This document shows, piece by piece, positions 42,704 through 51,117 of a stretch of 64,000 nt of DNA. The position numbers and the translations under genes are program-made. The number at the start of each line of letters is the position of its first letter. Within the stretch, counting starts at the first letter, position 1. Below the pieces are notes generated by a model, which was given only the letters and a program-made list of their open reading frames with translations, searched no databases and was not told where the DNA came from. Origin of the DNA: Catellatospora sp. TT07R-123 (lineage in GTDB: Bacteria > Actinomycetota > Actinomycetes > Mycobacteriales > Micromonosporaceae); NCBI RefSeq assembly GCF_018327705.1, contig NZ_BNEM01000001.1:806001-870000 (forward strand), given 5' to 3'.

Positions 42704-44500
42704 TCACATTCGCGGGCTCGTGCGGTGGTGGTCGGGCAGTTCCCACGGTGCGGCAACCGGAAAGTAGCTGTTGAGGAACCGCGCCAGCAACTGCGCGCGG
42801 TGGCGGCGTTCGACCAGGGTGCCTTCGTCGTCATTGATGCAGAACACGTCCATCGCGCGGCGGCTCGACAGCCGATGCAGCCGGTCAGCGATGTCGACGG
42901 CCGCGAGGTTGACGTAGCCGCTGGTGATACGTCCGATGGCCGCCCGGCCGGTGGCCAGGGCGTAGTAGTGGTAGGCCGAGGACGGCAGTGAGACGTCTGC
43001 GGGATCGCGGAACTGGTTCGCGGCGGTGGTCTCCAGCGGGGCCGCGTAGCGCCGCTGCATCTCGACCAGCACGTCACGGCGCAGTGGATGCGGCACGTGC
43101 TTCATCTTGTACGTCAGGTACCAGCCGAAGTCCCGCATGATCAAGTCCCGGTTGTTCTTGCCGGCTGCGGTCGAGGCAAGATCGTGCGGGTCGACGGGTC
43201 CCGGCTCGACTTTGCCTCGGGACGGGAACAGCTTGGAGAGCCCGTTGGGCTGGAAGAAGACGCCAGGGGTCAGCGGCCGGCCGAGGAACACGTCGTCGTT
43301 GAAGTACAGGAAGTGGTCGGACAGACCGTCGATGCGGTGCAGTTGCGTTTCGATGGCGTGGGAGTTGAACGTCGGCAGCCGCCCGCGGTCGCCGAACAGC
43401 TCCTTGTGGCTCACGACAGTGACCTGGTCCTGCCCCGGGGCGAGCCACCGGGGCACCTGGTCGTCGGTAACCAGCCAGATCCGGCGTACCCACGGGGCGT
43501 ACAGGTGCAGCGAGCGCAGCGAGTAGCGCAGTTCGTCGTGGTTGCCGAAGCGGGACGCGTCGGTGGCCTGAGCAACTGTGGGGCGTTGGTGCTCGGTCAA
43601 TGCCGCCCGCTGGCGGGCTTGCCAGACGGGGTCGGTGTCGTCGACCCAGGTGTAGACGACATCGATCGGAAAACAGATGTCGTCGAGCAGCAGCCCGGCG
43701 AACTCGGTGCGGGTGCGGCGTTGGACGTGGTCTTCGGATGGCGCAAGCAGGCGCGTGAATACATGGTCACGGAGGGTGATCGGCTGGTCGGCGGCGGGCA
43801 CGGTGTCGGCGACCCGGTTCGGACGCGGTGCCCGCAACGTCCCGTGATCGGTCGGGCTCCAGACTTCGAGGTCGCAGCCGTGCTGTGGGCCGAGCAGCAG
43901 ACGGCCGGTGGGCTCGGTGAGGTATTCGGTGCAGCGGATGACGCGGTGGGCGGCCAGTAGCCGCCAGATGTGGTTGGAGGTGGCGGGCAGCGGGTCGCCC
44001 TGCATGCCGTCGTCTGTCACGGGCGCGACGAAGATCGGCTGCTGCAGGGCCAGGCGGCGCAAGGCGCGCAGGACCGCCCTTCGCGACTCGGAGCTGATGC
44101 CGACTGCTGAGGTGCGGTCGTCCAGGGGCCGAACACAGAAGTGGTCCACGCCCGCTTCTCGAACCACCGACAGCACAGTGTTGAGCGCCAGTTCCCGTGC
44201 TGACAGCGGAGTCGCATCAGCGGTGAGGCGGGCGGGCACCGTCCACCGGTCGAGGCTGACACGGCGCAGCGCCGGGTTGCTGTAGCGCAGTGCGAGGTGC
44301 CAGTCGACGGCCCGGCTGGTCCAGCGTTGCGCCGGTCGGTCGCCGAGCCCGATGTGGGCCAGGAGCAGGTCCATGAGTCTGCGGGACAGGCCGACGAGTG
44401 CTCTGCGGACGCTGCCTGGCCCGCGGGTGGCACGCGACCGAGATTCAACGGCCGCTGCCGGCGAACCCTCGTCGCTACCGATATTCGACACTGATATCAC
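42704..44500 (-). CDS. Stealth-family sugar-phosphate transferase
   Basis: A 598-residue protein. The C-terminal half contains the ordered Stealth regions: CR1 with DVVYTWVDDTDPVW; CR2 with RFGNHDELRYSLRSLHLYAPWVRRIWLVTD and DHFLYFNDDVFLG; CR3 around HVPHPLRRDVLVEMQRRY; CR4 with FCINDDEG. Stealth enzymes transfer hexose-1-phosphates in capsule or wall-polymer synthesis. The N-terminal 220 residues are an actinobacterial extension of unknown role. A CCTACA-type palindrome lies 53 bp upstream. Confidence 0.88.
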   Translation of the reverse strand: MISVSNIGSDEGSPAAAVESRSRATRGPGSVRRALVGLSRRLMDLLLAHIGLGDRPAQRWTSRAVDWHLALRYSNPALRRVSLDRWTVPARLTADATPLSARELALNTVLSVVREAGVDHFCVRPLDDRTSAVGISSESRRAVLRALRRLALQQPIFVAPVTDDGMQGDPLPATSNHIWRLLAAHRVIRCTEYLTEPTGRLLLGPQHGCDLEVWSPTDHGTLRAPRPNRVADTVPAADQPITLRDHVFTRLLAPSEDHVQRRTRTEFAGLLLDDICFPIDVVYTWVDDTDPVWQARQRAALTEHQRPTVAQATDASRFGNHDELRYSLRSLHLYAPWVRRIWLVTDDQVPRWLAPGQDQVTVVSHKELFGDRGRLPTFNSHAIETQLHRIDGLSDHFLYFNDDVFLGRPLTPGVFFQPNGLSKLFPSRGKVEPGPVDPHDLASTAAGKNNRDLIMRDFGWYLTYKMKHVPHPLRRDVLVEMQRRYAAPLETTAANQFRDPADVSLPSSAYHYYALATGRAAIGRITSGYVNLAAVDIADRLHRLSSRRAMDVFCINDDEGTLVERRHRAQLLARFLNSYFPVAAPWELPDHHRTSPRM

Positions 44501-44552
44501 TTCCAGCCCGTAAGGCCGCTATAGGACCTAAGTCATGAATAGTTGCATCCGA

Positions 44553-44567
44553 CCTACACGCTGTAGG
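44553..44567. promoter_or_regulatory. CCTACA-type palindrome upstream of the Stealth gene
   Basis: CCTACACGCTGTAGG is the best-formed of the four copies (CCTACA and TGTAGG around CGC). It lies 53 bp upstream of the Stealth ATG on the minus strand and could also affect the plus-strand PAP2 operon. Confidence 0.5.
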
Positions 44568-44664
44568 AGTTTCCGCGGCGACACGCCCAAGGCCGCAGGT
44601 ACCTCGATCAGAGCCGGAGGATCGGTGACCGGCGTCGTCGCAGGTCGGGGTGGCCTGAACGTTC

Positions 44665-44681
44665 TTCAACGCTTTCTCAGC
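44665..44681 (+). promoter_or_regulatory. Direct-repeat operator of the PAP2-DedA operon
   Basis: TTCAAC-N5-CTCAGC, then exactly 10 bases, then TACGGT (44692-44697). The start codon follows 33 bases later, so this mRNA would have a normal leader, unlike the other three sites. Confidence 0.5.
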
Positions 44682-44730
44682 CGGCGGTTCCTACGGTGAC
44701 GGCAAACAGCGAGGAAGCAGGTGGCACGAC

Positions 44731-45285
44731 ATGAACTACGAGTTGTTCGCGTTCGTCAACGGATGGGCCGGACGCTCCAGCGGCCTGGACGCCGTCGCGA
44801 GGTTCACCGCTTCCACCGCCATCTACCTGCTGTTCGCGACCGCGGCCCTGATATGCGTACACGCCGCCCGGCAACGCAGGCATCGGCAGCTCACACTCGT
44901 CGGCGCGACCCTGGCCATCGCGTTCGTCGCGGCCACGGCCGTGTCCGGCCTGAGCCACGAGCTGCGGCCGTTCCAGACCCACCACGTGCAGCAGCTGATC
45001 CCGCACGAACCCGGGGTGTCGATGCCCAGCGATCACGCCACCGCCGCGTTCACCATCGCCGCGGCCATCTCGGTCTTCCTGTACCGGATGTGGGCTGTGC
45101 CGCTGACGATCGTGGCCGTGGCGATCGGTGCGGCCCGCGTCTACGCCGGGGTGCACTACCCGTCCGACATCGCCGTGGCGGCGCTGATCGCCGCGGCGGC
45201 GACCGCGGCCGTGGCGACCACCGACCACCTGTACCGGCGCCGCGCCGGCGCACTCACGCAGACCACCGCAGGAGCAGCCCGGTGA
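44731..45285 (+). CDS. PAP2-family phosphatase (undecaprenyl-diphosphatase-like)
   Basis: A 184-residue membrane protein. The motifs are ELRPFQTHH, SMPSDHATAAF and ARVYAGVHYPSDI. The lysine of the first motif is not obvious; SDH replaces SGH, as in BcrC-type undecaprenyl-diphosphatases. It would dephosphorylate polyprenyl or phosphatidyl phosphates at the outer membrane face. It is first of a four-gene operon; its stop overlaps the DedA start by GTGA. Confidence 0.85.
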   Translation: MNYELFAFVNGWAGRSSGLDAVARFTASTAIYLLFATAALICVHAARQRRHRQLTLVGATLAIAFVAATAVSGLSHELRPFQTHHVQQLIPHEPGVSMPSDHATAAFTIAAAISVFLYRMWAVPLTIVAVAIGAARVYAGVHYPSDIAVAALIAAAATAAVATTDHLYRRRAGALTQTTAGAAR

Positions 45286-45902
45286 CGCCGAGTTTCCTCG
45301 ACCCGCAGCACCTCATCGCCGTGTTCGGCCTGGCCGGGATCCTCGCGATCGTGTTCGCCGAGTCCGGGCTGCTGATCGGGTTCTTCCTGCCCGGCGACTC
45401 GCTGCTGTTCACCACCGGCCTGCTCGTCGCCGCCGGGACGTACCTGCACCTGCCGCTGTGGGTGGTGTGCGCGGCGATCGCGGCGGCGGCCATCGCCGGG
45501 GACCAGGCCGGCTACCTGTTCGGGCGACGGGTCGGTCCGGCGCTGTTCCGGCGCCCGGACGCCCGGCTGTTCCGGCAGCAGCACCTGCAACGCGCCCAGG
45601 AGTTCTTCACCCGCCATGGCGGACGTTCCATCGTGCTGGCCCGCTTCGTGCCGATCGTGCGGACGTTCGCCCCGATCGTCGCCGGAGCGGCGGCGATGCC
45701 CTACCGCACGTTCCTCGTCTACAACATCATCGGCGGAGTGCTGTGGGGATGCGGCGTCACGACCGCCGGCTACCTCCTCGGCCAGCTGCCGTTCGTCGCA
45801 GCGCACATCGAGGTGATCCTGGTGGGCATCGTCGCGTTGTCACTGCTCCCGGTGGCCGTGGAACTGCTGCGCGCCCGCCGCCGGGCCGTGGCCGACCAGT
45901 GA
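45282..45902 (+). CDS. DedA-family membrane protein
   Basis: A 206-residue protein from GTG. DedA signatures: VFAESGLLIGFFLPGDSLLFTTGLL, then GDQAGYLFGRRVGPALF and FTRHGGRSIVLARFVPIVRTFAPIVAGAAAMPYRTF, with the conserved E, the G-D-x-x-G-Y and the R-F-x-P-x-x-R segment. DedA proteins flip undecaprenyl phosphate or phospholipids. Coupling with a PAP2 phosphatase suggests lipid-carrier recycling. Its stop overlaps the next start by one base. Confidence 0.9.
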   Translation: MTPSFLDPQHLIAVFGLAGILAIVFAESGLLIGFFLPGDSLLFTTGLLVAAGTYLHLPLWVVCAAIAAAAIAGDQAGYLFGRRVGPALFRRPDARLFRQQHLQRAQEFFTRHGGRSIVLARFVPIVRTFAPIVAGAAAMPYRTFLVYNIIGGVLWGCGVTTAGYLLGQLPFVAAHIEVILVGIVALSLLPVAVELLRARRRAVADQ

Positions 45903-47026
45903 TGGAGTGCGCCCCCGTGCCTTTCGACCTTGACGGAAGCCGGATCCTGATCGTGTCGGCGAGCGTCGGCGCAGGCCACAACGGCGCCGCCAAGCAGCTC
46001 GCCGCCCGGCTACGCGAACGCGGCAGCCATGTCGTGATCAGCGACCTGCTGGAGCTGCTTCCCGACCGTGGACGCTGGACCAACCACCTCTACAGCACGC
46101 AGCTGCGGTTCGCGCCACGCAGCTGGGGTGCGCTGCTGCGCCTGCTGCACGACCCGGCCCTGCGCCACCTCACGGTGGCGGCGATGACCGCCGCCACCGG
46201 CACGGCACTGGCGGCGCTGTCCAAGGGCCATGACCTGGTCGTGTCCACCTATCCGCTGGCCAGCCAGGTCCTCGGGCGCCTGCGCGTCCTCGGCTCCCTC
46301 AACGCGCCGGTGGTCACCTACCTGTGCGACCCTGCGGTGCACCCGCTCTGGATCGCCCCCGGTGTCGACGCCCACCTGGCCCTGCACCCCGACACCGCAT
46401 ACCGAGCAATGAGCCACGGAGCCCGGCAGGTGTCGGTCTGCCGTCCAGCGGTCGACCCCGCGTTCCAGCCGGCCGACCCGGCCGGTCGCCGCGAGGTCCG
46501 CCGCCGGCTCGGTCTGCCGGACGCACCGATCGCGCTCGTGGTCGGCGGCTCATGGGGCGTCGGGCGGCTGGCCGCGACGGCCCGGGACGTCGCCGCCACC
46601 GGCGCGGCGGTCCCCGTCGTCGCGTGCGGCGGCAACCACGCGCTGCGCCGACGCCTGCGAGCCGAAGGTATCGGTATCGCCGTGGGTTGGACCGATCAGA
46701 TGCCCGACCTGATGCGTGCCGCCGACGTTCTCATCCACAACGCCGGCGGCCTCACCTGCCATGAGGCCGTGGCCAGCGCCACCCCGATGATCACCTATCG
46801 GGCGCTGCCGGGCCACGGCGCCGACAACGCCGCAGCGCTGCGCGACAGTGGCCTGTCTCCCTGGCCGCAGAACCGGGACCAGTTGCGCACCGTGCTCACG
46901 TCGGCGCTTCGACGCGACCGCCGCCCCGACGTCGGGTTCTGCGCGCCGCCTCCTGCGGACCTGCTCGCCCGGTACGCCACGGCTGCCCGGCCAGCCGAAC
47001 CCGCCACCGCCGGGGCCGGCCGGTGA
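45902..47026 (+). CDS. MGDG-synthase/MurG-like glycosyltransferase
   Basis: A 374-residue protein. The N-terminal ILIVSASVGAGHNGAAKQLAARL is the MGDG-synthase signature (GAGHN...A). The C-terminal half has a GT-B nucleotide-sugar site: VVGGSWGVGRL, VGWTDQMPDLMRAADVLIHNAGGLTCHEAVASATPMITY. Such enzymes make glycolipids from diacylglycerol or related acceptors. It follows PAP2, which can generate diacylglycerol, a coherent pathway (inference). Confidence 0.85.
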   Translation: MECAPVPFDLDGSRILIVSASVGAGHNGAAKQLAARLRERGSHVVISDLLELLPDRGRWTNHLYSTQLRFAPRSWGALLRLLHDPALRHLTVAAMTAATGTALAALSKGHDLVVSTYPLASQVLGRLRVLGSLNAPVVTYLCDPAVHPLWIAPGVDAHLALHPDTAYRAMSHGARQVSVCRPAVDPAFQPADPAGRREVRRRLGLPDAPIALVVGGSWGVGRLAATARDVAATGAAVPVVACGGNHALRRRLRAEGIGIAVGWTDQMPDLMRAADVLIHNAGGLTCHEAVASATPMITYRALPGHGADNAAALRDSGLSPWPQNRDQLRTVLTSALRRDRRPDVGFCAPPPADLLARYATAARPAEPATAGAGR

Positions 47027-47802
47027 AGGGCAGGGTCCTCACCGCCGCGACGGCGGCAGCGGCTGCGGTAGTCGGCTGGCATGCGCTGCCCGCTGTCACC
47101 TCCGTCGCCCCGGTGCGGGTGTTGACGCCTCGGCTGGCCGGACGCGGCCACCCGAGCAGCGTCGCGCTCACCTTCGACGACGGCCCCCATCCACTGGCCA
47201 CTCCCCTGCTGCTGGACCTGCTCGACCGATACCAGATCAAGGCGACGTTCTTCCTTCTCGGCGTCGAGGTCCTACGGGCGCCTGAGGTCGCCGCCGCCAT
47301 CGCGGCAGCGGGCCACGAGGTCGCCGTACACGGCCACACCCACCGCTGTCTGCTGGCCCGCACGCCCGCCGCCACCCTGGACGACATCCGGCTCGGTCGC
47401 GACATCGTCACCGAGGCCACCGGCGCCACCCCGACGTGGTACCGGCCGCCATACGGGGTGCTGACCACCGCCGCGCTGACCGGTGCCACTCGGCTGGGGC
47501 TGCGGCCGGTGCTGTGGACCGGCTGGGGTCGCGACTGGACCAGCCACGCCACGGGCGAGTCCGTTTACCGGACAGCCGTCCGCAACCTTCGTGGCGGAGC
47601 CACGCTGCTACTGCACGACAGCGACGCCACCTCCGCACCGGGCTCGTGGCGGGCCACTCTGGCCGCACTGCCGCGGCTGATCGAGTTCGCGCAGACACGC
47701 CACCTGACGTTCGCCACGCTCTCCGCGCACGGCATCGACCGCGTCCGGGCAGAACCATCCGGCGGCGTCTCGGTGCGGCACCGCCCGCCCTCGCCCCGGT
47801 AG
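47023..47802 (+). CDS. Polysaccharide deacetylase (NodB domain)
   Basis: A 259-residue protein from GTG. Its N-terminal hydrophobic segment probably anchors it outside the membrane. The NodB motifs are complete: ALTFDDGPHP (catalytic Asp and metal Asp), HGHTH (metal His pair), WYRPPYGVL and LLLHDSDA. It would deacetylate N-acetylated sugars of a wall polymer or glycolipid. It is last of the PAP2-DedA-GT-deacetylase operon and overlaps the GT gene by GTGA. Confidence 0.88.
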   Translation: MKGRVLTAATAAAAAVVGWHALPAVTSVAPVRVLTPRLAGRGHPSSVALTFDDGPHPLATPLLLDLLDRYQIKATFFLLGVEVLRAPEVAAAIAAAGHEVAVHGHTHRCLLARTPAATLDDIRLGRDIVTEATGATPTWYRPPYGVLTTAALTGATRLGLRPVLWTGWGRDWTSHATGESVYRTAVRNLRGGATLLLHDSDATSAPGSWRATLAALPRLIEFAQTRHLTFATLSAHGIDRVRAEPSGGVSVRHRPPSPR

Positions 47803-47834
47803 CAGACCCGGGCCACGTCTGCGTCACTGCTCTG

Positions 47835-48485
47835 TCAGCTGTCGTGGACGTTGAGCGTGGCACGGGCGCCACGTATCGCGACGACGGCCACGCCGGCGAC
47901 GAGCACCAGACTCGCGCACAGCGTCGCGAGCCGGTCATCCGACGGCTGCGCCGGCCATATCCACGGCGACGACAGGGTTGGTCCATGCCAGCGCGTGTAC
48001 AGGGCGTACACCGACACGACGAGGTAGGCGACGGGCCCGGTCCAGGCGAGTGCACCGCCGAGCAGCCCGGCGCACAGCAGTCCGATGCCGGTCAGTCCGA
48101 TCAGGTTCCGTGTCAGTTCCAGGGTTCCGCCTGCCAGGTGGGTGCCGATGGCAGCGGTCGCCAGGACCCCGGCCGCCGCGGCGGTCAGGCCCACGACGGT
48201 GACCAGCCGCAACAGCGGCAGCCGCGGCCCGACGGCTCGTTCGGGTTCGCCGAAAGGGCTGGCTGTGGTGACGGCGATCATCGTGGCGCATGCGGTTTCG
48301 AAGACCAGGGGAAGCTGCCGGGCACCGTAGGCGGTCCAGGTCCAGTGCAGCGCGATCCGCAGTGCGATCGCGCTGATGACGATGCCGGCGACGGCGGCCG
48401 GGATGCGGCGGCTGGCCAGGTACAGCCGGGTCAGCCGCAGAACGCTGCCGTGACGTGGGGCGGGGCGGGCGGCTGCGGTGGTCAC
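47835..48485 (-). CDS. Integral membrane protein, unknown function
   Basis: A 216-residue protein with about six hydrophobic segments (AAVAGIVISAIALRIALHW, LVTVVGLTAAAAGVLATAAIG, LIGLTGIGLLCAGLLGGAL and others). It may be the membrane part of an unusual ABC-2-like exporter, but the family is not recognised with certainty. It overlaps the 127-residue gene by 4 bp, so they form a pair. Confidence 0.6.
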   Translation of the reverse strand: MTTAAARPAPRHGSVLRLTRLYLASRRIPAAVAGIVISAIALRIALHWTWTAYGARQLPLVFETACATMIAVTTASPFGEPERAVGPRLPLLRLVTVVGLTAAAAGVLATAAIGTHLAGGTLELTRNLIGLTGIGLLCAGLLGGALAWTGPVAYLVVSVYALYTRWHGPTLSSPWIWPAQPSDDRLATLCASLVLVAGVAVVAIRGARATLNVHDS

Positions 48486-48865
48486 GGCAGGTCCGTGAGG
48501 GTGAGCTGTCCGGCGCGCAGCGCGGTGACGTGCTGCATGAGCCAGTCGTGGCGGGCCTGGTCGGGTAGCGCGGCGAAGCGTCGGGCTGCTGCTGCTTCCG
48601 GGCTATCGGGTGGCAGTGTCGAGGTCCCGAGGACGGCTTCGGTGACGGCGGCCTGCGCGGCGGTCGTCTCTCGGCCGCCGCCGACGACACTGCTGAGGTT
48701 GTCACGTTGCGCGCCGGGTCGTCGGGAAGGAGGCCTCGGCGGGCGGCGAAGCGGAGGCGACAGGTCGTTGCCGCCGCCGGGGCATACTGCCATACACGGA
48801 TTGATGTCGATACCAGTCGATGCCACACGGCCTGCCGCGGTCCCGACCGGCCGGACCGTCGCCAC
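48482..48865 (-). CDS. Small hypothetical protein upstream of the membrane protein
   Basis: A 127-residue frame from GTG; the start may be the internal ATG at 48793. Only the second half looks conserved: TTAAQAAVTEAVLG and RRFAALPDQARHDWLMQHVTALRAGQLTLTDLP. This C-terminal F-x-x-L-x-x-x-x-RH-x-WL-x-x-x-x-x-x-LRAG-x-L-x-x-x-x-LP pattern recurs in actinobacterial proteins beside small membrane proteins. No function is known to me. Confidence 0.55.
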   Translation of the reverse strand: MATVRPVGTAAGRVASTGIDINPCMAVCPGGGNDLSPPLRRPPRPPSRRPGAQRDNLSSVVGGGRETTAAQAAVTEAVLGTSTLPPDSPEAAAARRFAALPDQARHDWLMQHVTALRAGQLTLTDLP

Positions 48866-48942
48866 ACACCTCGACGAGCAAGTCCGGTGGCCGGTCGACG
48901 CGCCCTACCGAGCTGCGGCGTCGCGCTCGGGCGAGGCCTGCG

Positions 48943-49836
48943 TCACAAGATCATTGCGAGCCAGGCTGCGGCCACCCGGGTGAAGTCGACCATGGCCAAC
49001 GACGCCGCGACCAGCAGCGTCGCCGCCGGCACAGCCAGGATGACCAGCGGCTGCCAGCGGTTGGTCCGGCGCGGGTGCTGCATGGCCGTGACCCGCTCCA
49101 CCGCCCCGGAACCGGACATTCCCAGCGCCGGTGCGGTAGCAGCCCGACGGCTGGCCAGCGACGCCTTCGCCACCGCAGTCGCGACGAGGTGCCGGTCTCC
49201 GACCGCGGCGGCGGCGTCCTCGTCGGCCCACCGCTCCACGAGATGGCACACCAGTGGCGGCACTCGGCGCTGGAGCGGGTTGACCGCCGCTGACCAGGTC
49301 ACGGCGGTCACCCATCGGTGGTGGCGCCGGTCCAGGTGGGCGTTCTCGTGCGCGAACAGCACCCGCCGCTCAGCGGCGTCCAGCACCTGAAGCATCCCCG
49401 TCGTCACGAGGATGTGACCGGGTCGACCCGGCACGGCCACCGCGAACGGTTCAGACATGTCCGCCACGACCAGCCCCGCCCGCGGTTGTCCCACTGCCCT
49501 CAGCTGACGCAGGATGCGCCGCTGAGCACGTATCTCACGGATGAGGCGCACGGCACCGAACGCCAGCAGCAGTGCCGCCGACAGGGCGATCATGCCTGGC
49601 ACCGGCTTGGGCAGTCCGAGCTCGGGGCGGTGGTCGAAGGCTCCCAGCGGCGGCAGGTCGTCGAGCAGAGTCAGTGCCAGCAGAGCCAGGCAGCAGACGG
49701 TCGCTGCGGAAGTCGTCACCACTGCGGCGGTGATGGTCCGGGCCGCAGCTGCCGGTGCCGTGCGTCGGGCGACGTACCGGGCCGCATAGGGCAGCAGCGC
49801 CGACACCAGGATCGGCAGGTAGACCCACAGCCTCAT
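48943..49836 (-). CDS. M56-family membrane metallopeptidase
   Basis: A 297-residue membrane protein. Helices lie near residues 1-20, 35-60 and 80-100 and at the C-terminus, with the cytoplasmic zinc site HENAH (LFAHENAHLDRRHHRW) in the middle and a downstream glutamate in VERWADEDAAAAVGD. M56 proteins (BlaR1 group) cleave BlaI/MecI repressors when activated. No repressor gene adjoins; the only BlaI-type gene in the window is 17 kb away at 31630. Bases 49837-50014 hold a hydrophobic frame I do not support as a gene. Confidence 0.83.
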   Translation of the reverse strand: MRLWVYLPILVSALLPYAARYVARRTAPAAAARTITAAVVTTSAATVCCLALLALTLLDDLPPLGAFDHRPELGLPKPVPGMIALSAALLLAFGAVRLIREIRAQRRILRQLRAVGQPRAGLVVADMSEPFAVAVPGRPGHILVTTGMLQVLDAAERRVLFAHENAHLDRRHHRWVTAVTWSAAVNPLQRRVPPLVCHLVERWADEDAAAAVGDRHLVATAVAKASLASRRAATAPALGMSGSGAVERVTAMQHPRRTNRWQPLVILAVPAATLLVAASLAMVDFTRVAAAWLAMIL

Positions 49837-50014
49837 GACTTCGCCCGCCGCAGCACGGACAGCAGTCTACGCGGCCTGGCCGGCGCCTGGTTCGGCCTGC
49901 GCCCGGCGCTGCTCGCCTGCGCCTGCCTGGCGTTCACCGCACTACTTCCCTGCTGGCTGCTCCCGTCCGCACCCTGCGCGCCCTGCCCACCCTCGATGAA
50001 GTAGGAATCTGACT

Positions 50015-50938
50015 GTGCTGACAATCCGTACCGCCCTTCCCGACGAGATACCCGCGCTGACGACCTTTCCGGACGACGACGAACGCAACACGTCGACCGC
50101 CGCGTACCTGTCCGGCCTGCTGGAGAGCGGCTGCACCCGACCGGAGTGGTGCCTGGTCGCCGAGCGCGACGGCCGCCTGACCGGCAACGTGGTGCTGTGG
50201 ACCGTGCCCGGCCGCACGGTGCCGATGGACATCGTGCTGCTGGAACCCGGCGACCCGGACACCGGCGAGGCGCTGCTGGCGTACGCCGCCGAGCAGGCCC
50301 GCGAGCTGGGCGCGCAGACCCAGGGACACGTCCTGGACAGCCCGGCCCAGGCTCCCCAGTTCCAGCGGGATCCGCAACTGCGCGAGAAGCTGCTCGCCGA
50401 CGCCGGGTTCACCCTCGCCCGCGACGGCTGCCGGTTCCGGTGGACCGCAGGCGACCCGATGCCGGCCCAAGACGAGCGGCTGCACTGGCGTTCCCTGGCC
50501 GACCTGGGTGAGACGCCGTTCGTGGAGCTGCTCGCCGACACCTTCACCGACACCCAGGACTCGATCTTCCAGGCCGAGATCGCCCAGCACGGCCTGCGCG
50601 GCGCGGCCGAACGCAACATCGCCGACATGCTCGAGATGGACCACCGGCCCGGCTGGTACGAGATCGGCTACGACGCGGCGGACACGCCCGTGGCGATCAG
50701 CATGCCGGCGCGTACGCCCACCGCCGCGGTCATCGGCCTCGTCGCCGTCGCGAGGATCGGCCGCGGTCAGGGCTACGCCACCAGCGTGGTCGCCCGAGGC
50801 ACCCAGGTGCTCGTCGACGGCGGGGCCGAGGAGATCCGCGGCGACTGCGACGCCGGCAACATCGCCATGTTCAAAGCGTTCCAGCGCGCGGAATACCGCA
50901 ACTTCGCCAACCGGAAGATGTTCACCCGCCCGCTGTGA
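50015..50938 (+). CDS. GNAT acetyltransferase, tandem-domain
   Basis: A 307-residue protein from GTG. It is long enough for two GNAT folds; the second half shows the acetyl-CoA loop in GRGQGYATSVVARGTQ, and the D-x-x-N-x-x-M sequence in CDAGNIAMFKAFQRAEYR that ends many GNAT enzymes. The first domain is weaker. The substrate is unknown. A very strong hairpin follows. Confidence 0.78.
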   Translation: MLTIRTALPDEIPALTTFPDDDERNTSTAAYLSGLLESGCTRPEWCLVAERDGRLTGNVVLWTVPGRTVPMDIVLLEPGDPDTGEALLAYAAEQARELGAQTQGHVLDSPAQAPQFQRDPQLREKLLADAGFTLARDGCRFRWTAGDPMPAQDERLHWRSLADLGETPFVELLADTFTDTQDSIFQAEIAQHGLRGAAERNIADMLEMDHRPGWYEIGYDAADTPVAISMPARTPTAAVIGLVAVARIGRGQGYATSVVARGTQVLVDGGAEEIRGDCDAGNIAMFKAFQRAEYRNFANRKMFTRPL

Positions 50939-50979
50939 GCCGTCGGCAGGCCCATGGGCTCGCCCGCCCGCAGGGTGCC

Positions 50980-51068
50980 TGATCAACCGAGTCCCGGTCA
51001 CCGTCGCCTGAGCGACGGACGGCTCCTGCCCGCCGGAGATGGTTCCGGGGGCAGGAGCCGTCCGTCCA
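50980..51068. terminator. Strong hairpin, copy 2 of a repeated intergenic element
   Basis: A 17-bp stem (51015-51031 with 51049-51065) shares its core CGGCTCCTGCCC and the upstream TGATCAACCGAGTC and CACCGTCGCCTGA with the element at 7071-7155. It lies between convergent genes (GNAT and the GH78-like gene). Confidence 0.7.
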
Positions 51069-51117
51069 GACCTCCCTGTCCGCATGAATTCCGCGGCAGG
51101 TGGTCCGGCCCTGCCTG

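Noticed and set aside
39195-42767. A continuous + strand frame of about 1190 codons over the FtsX permease region
   Set aside because: Arginine/proline-rich shadow of the permease frame, as expected in GC-rich DNA; no domain or start context.
49840-50004. Small hydrophobic frame ending LLPSAPCAPCPPSMK
   Set aside because: No start codon with a ribosome site and no homology pattern; left out as a gene.
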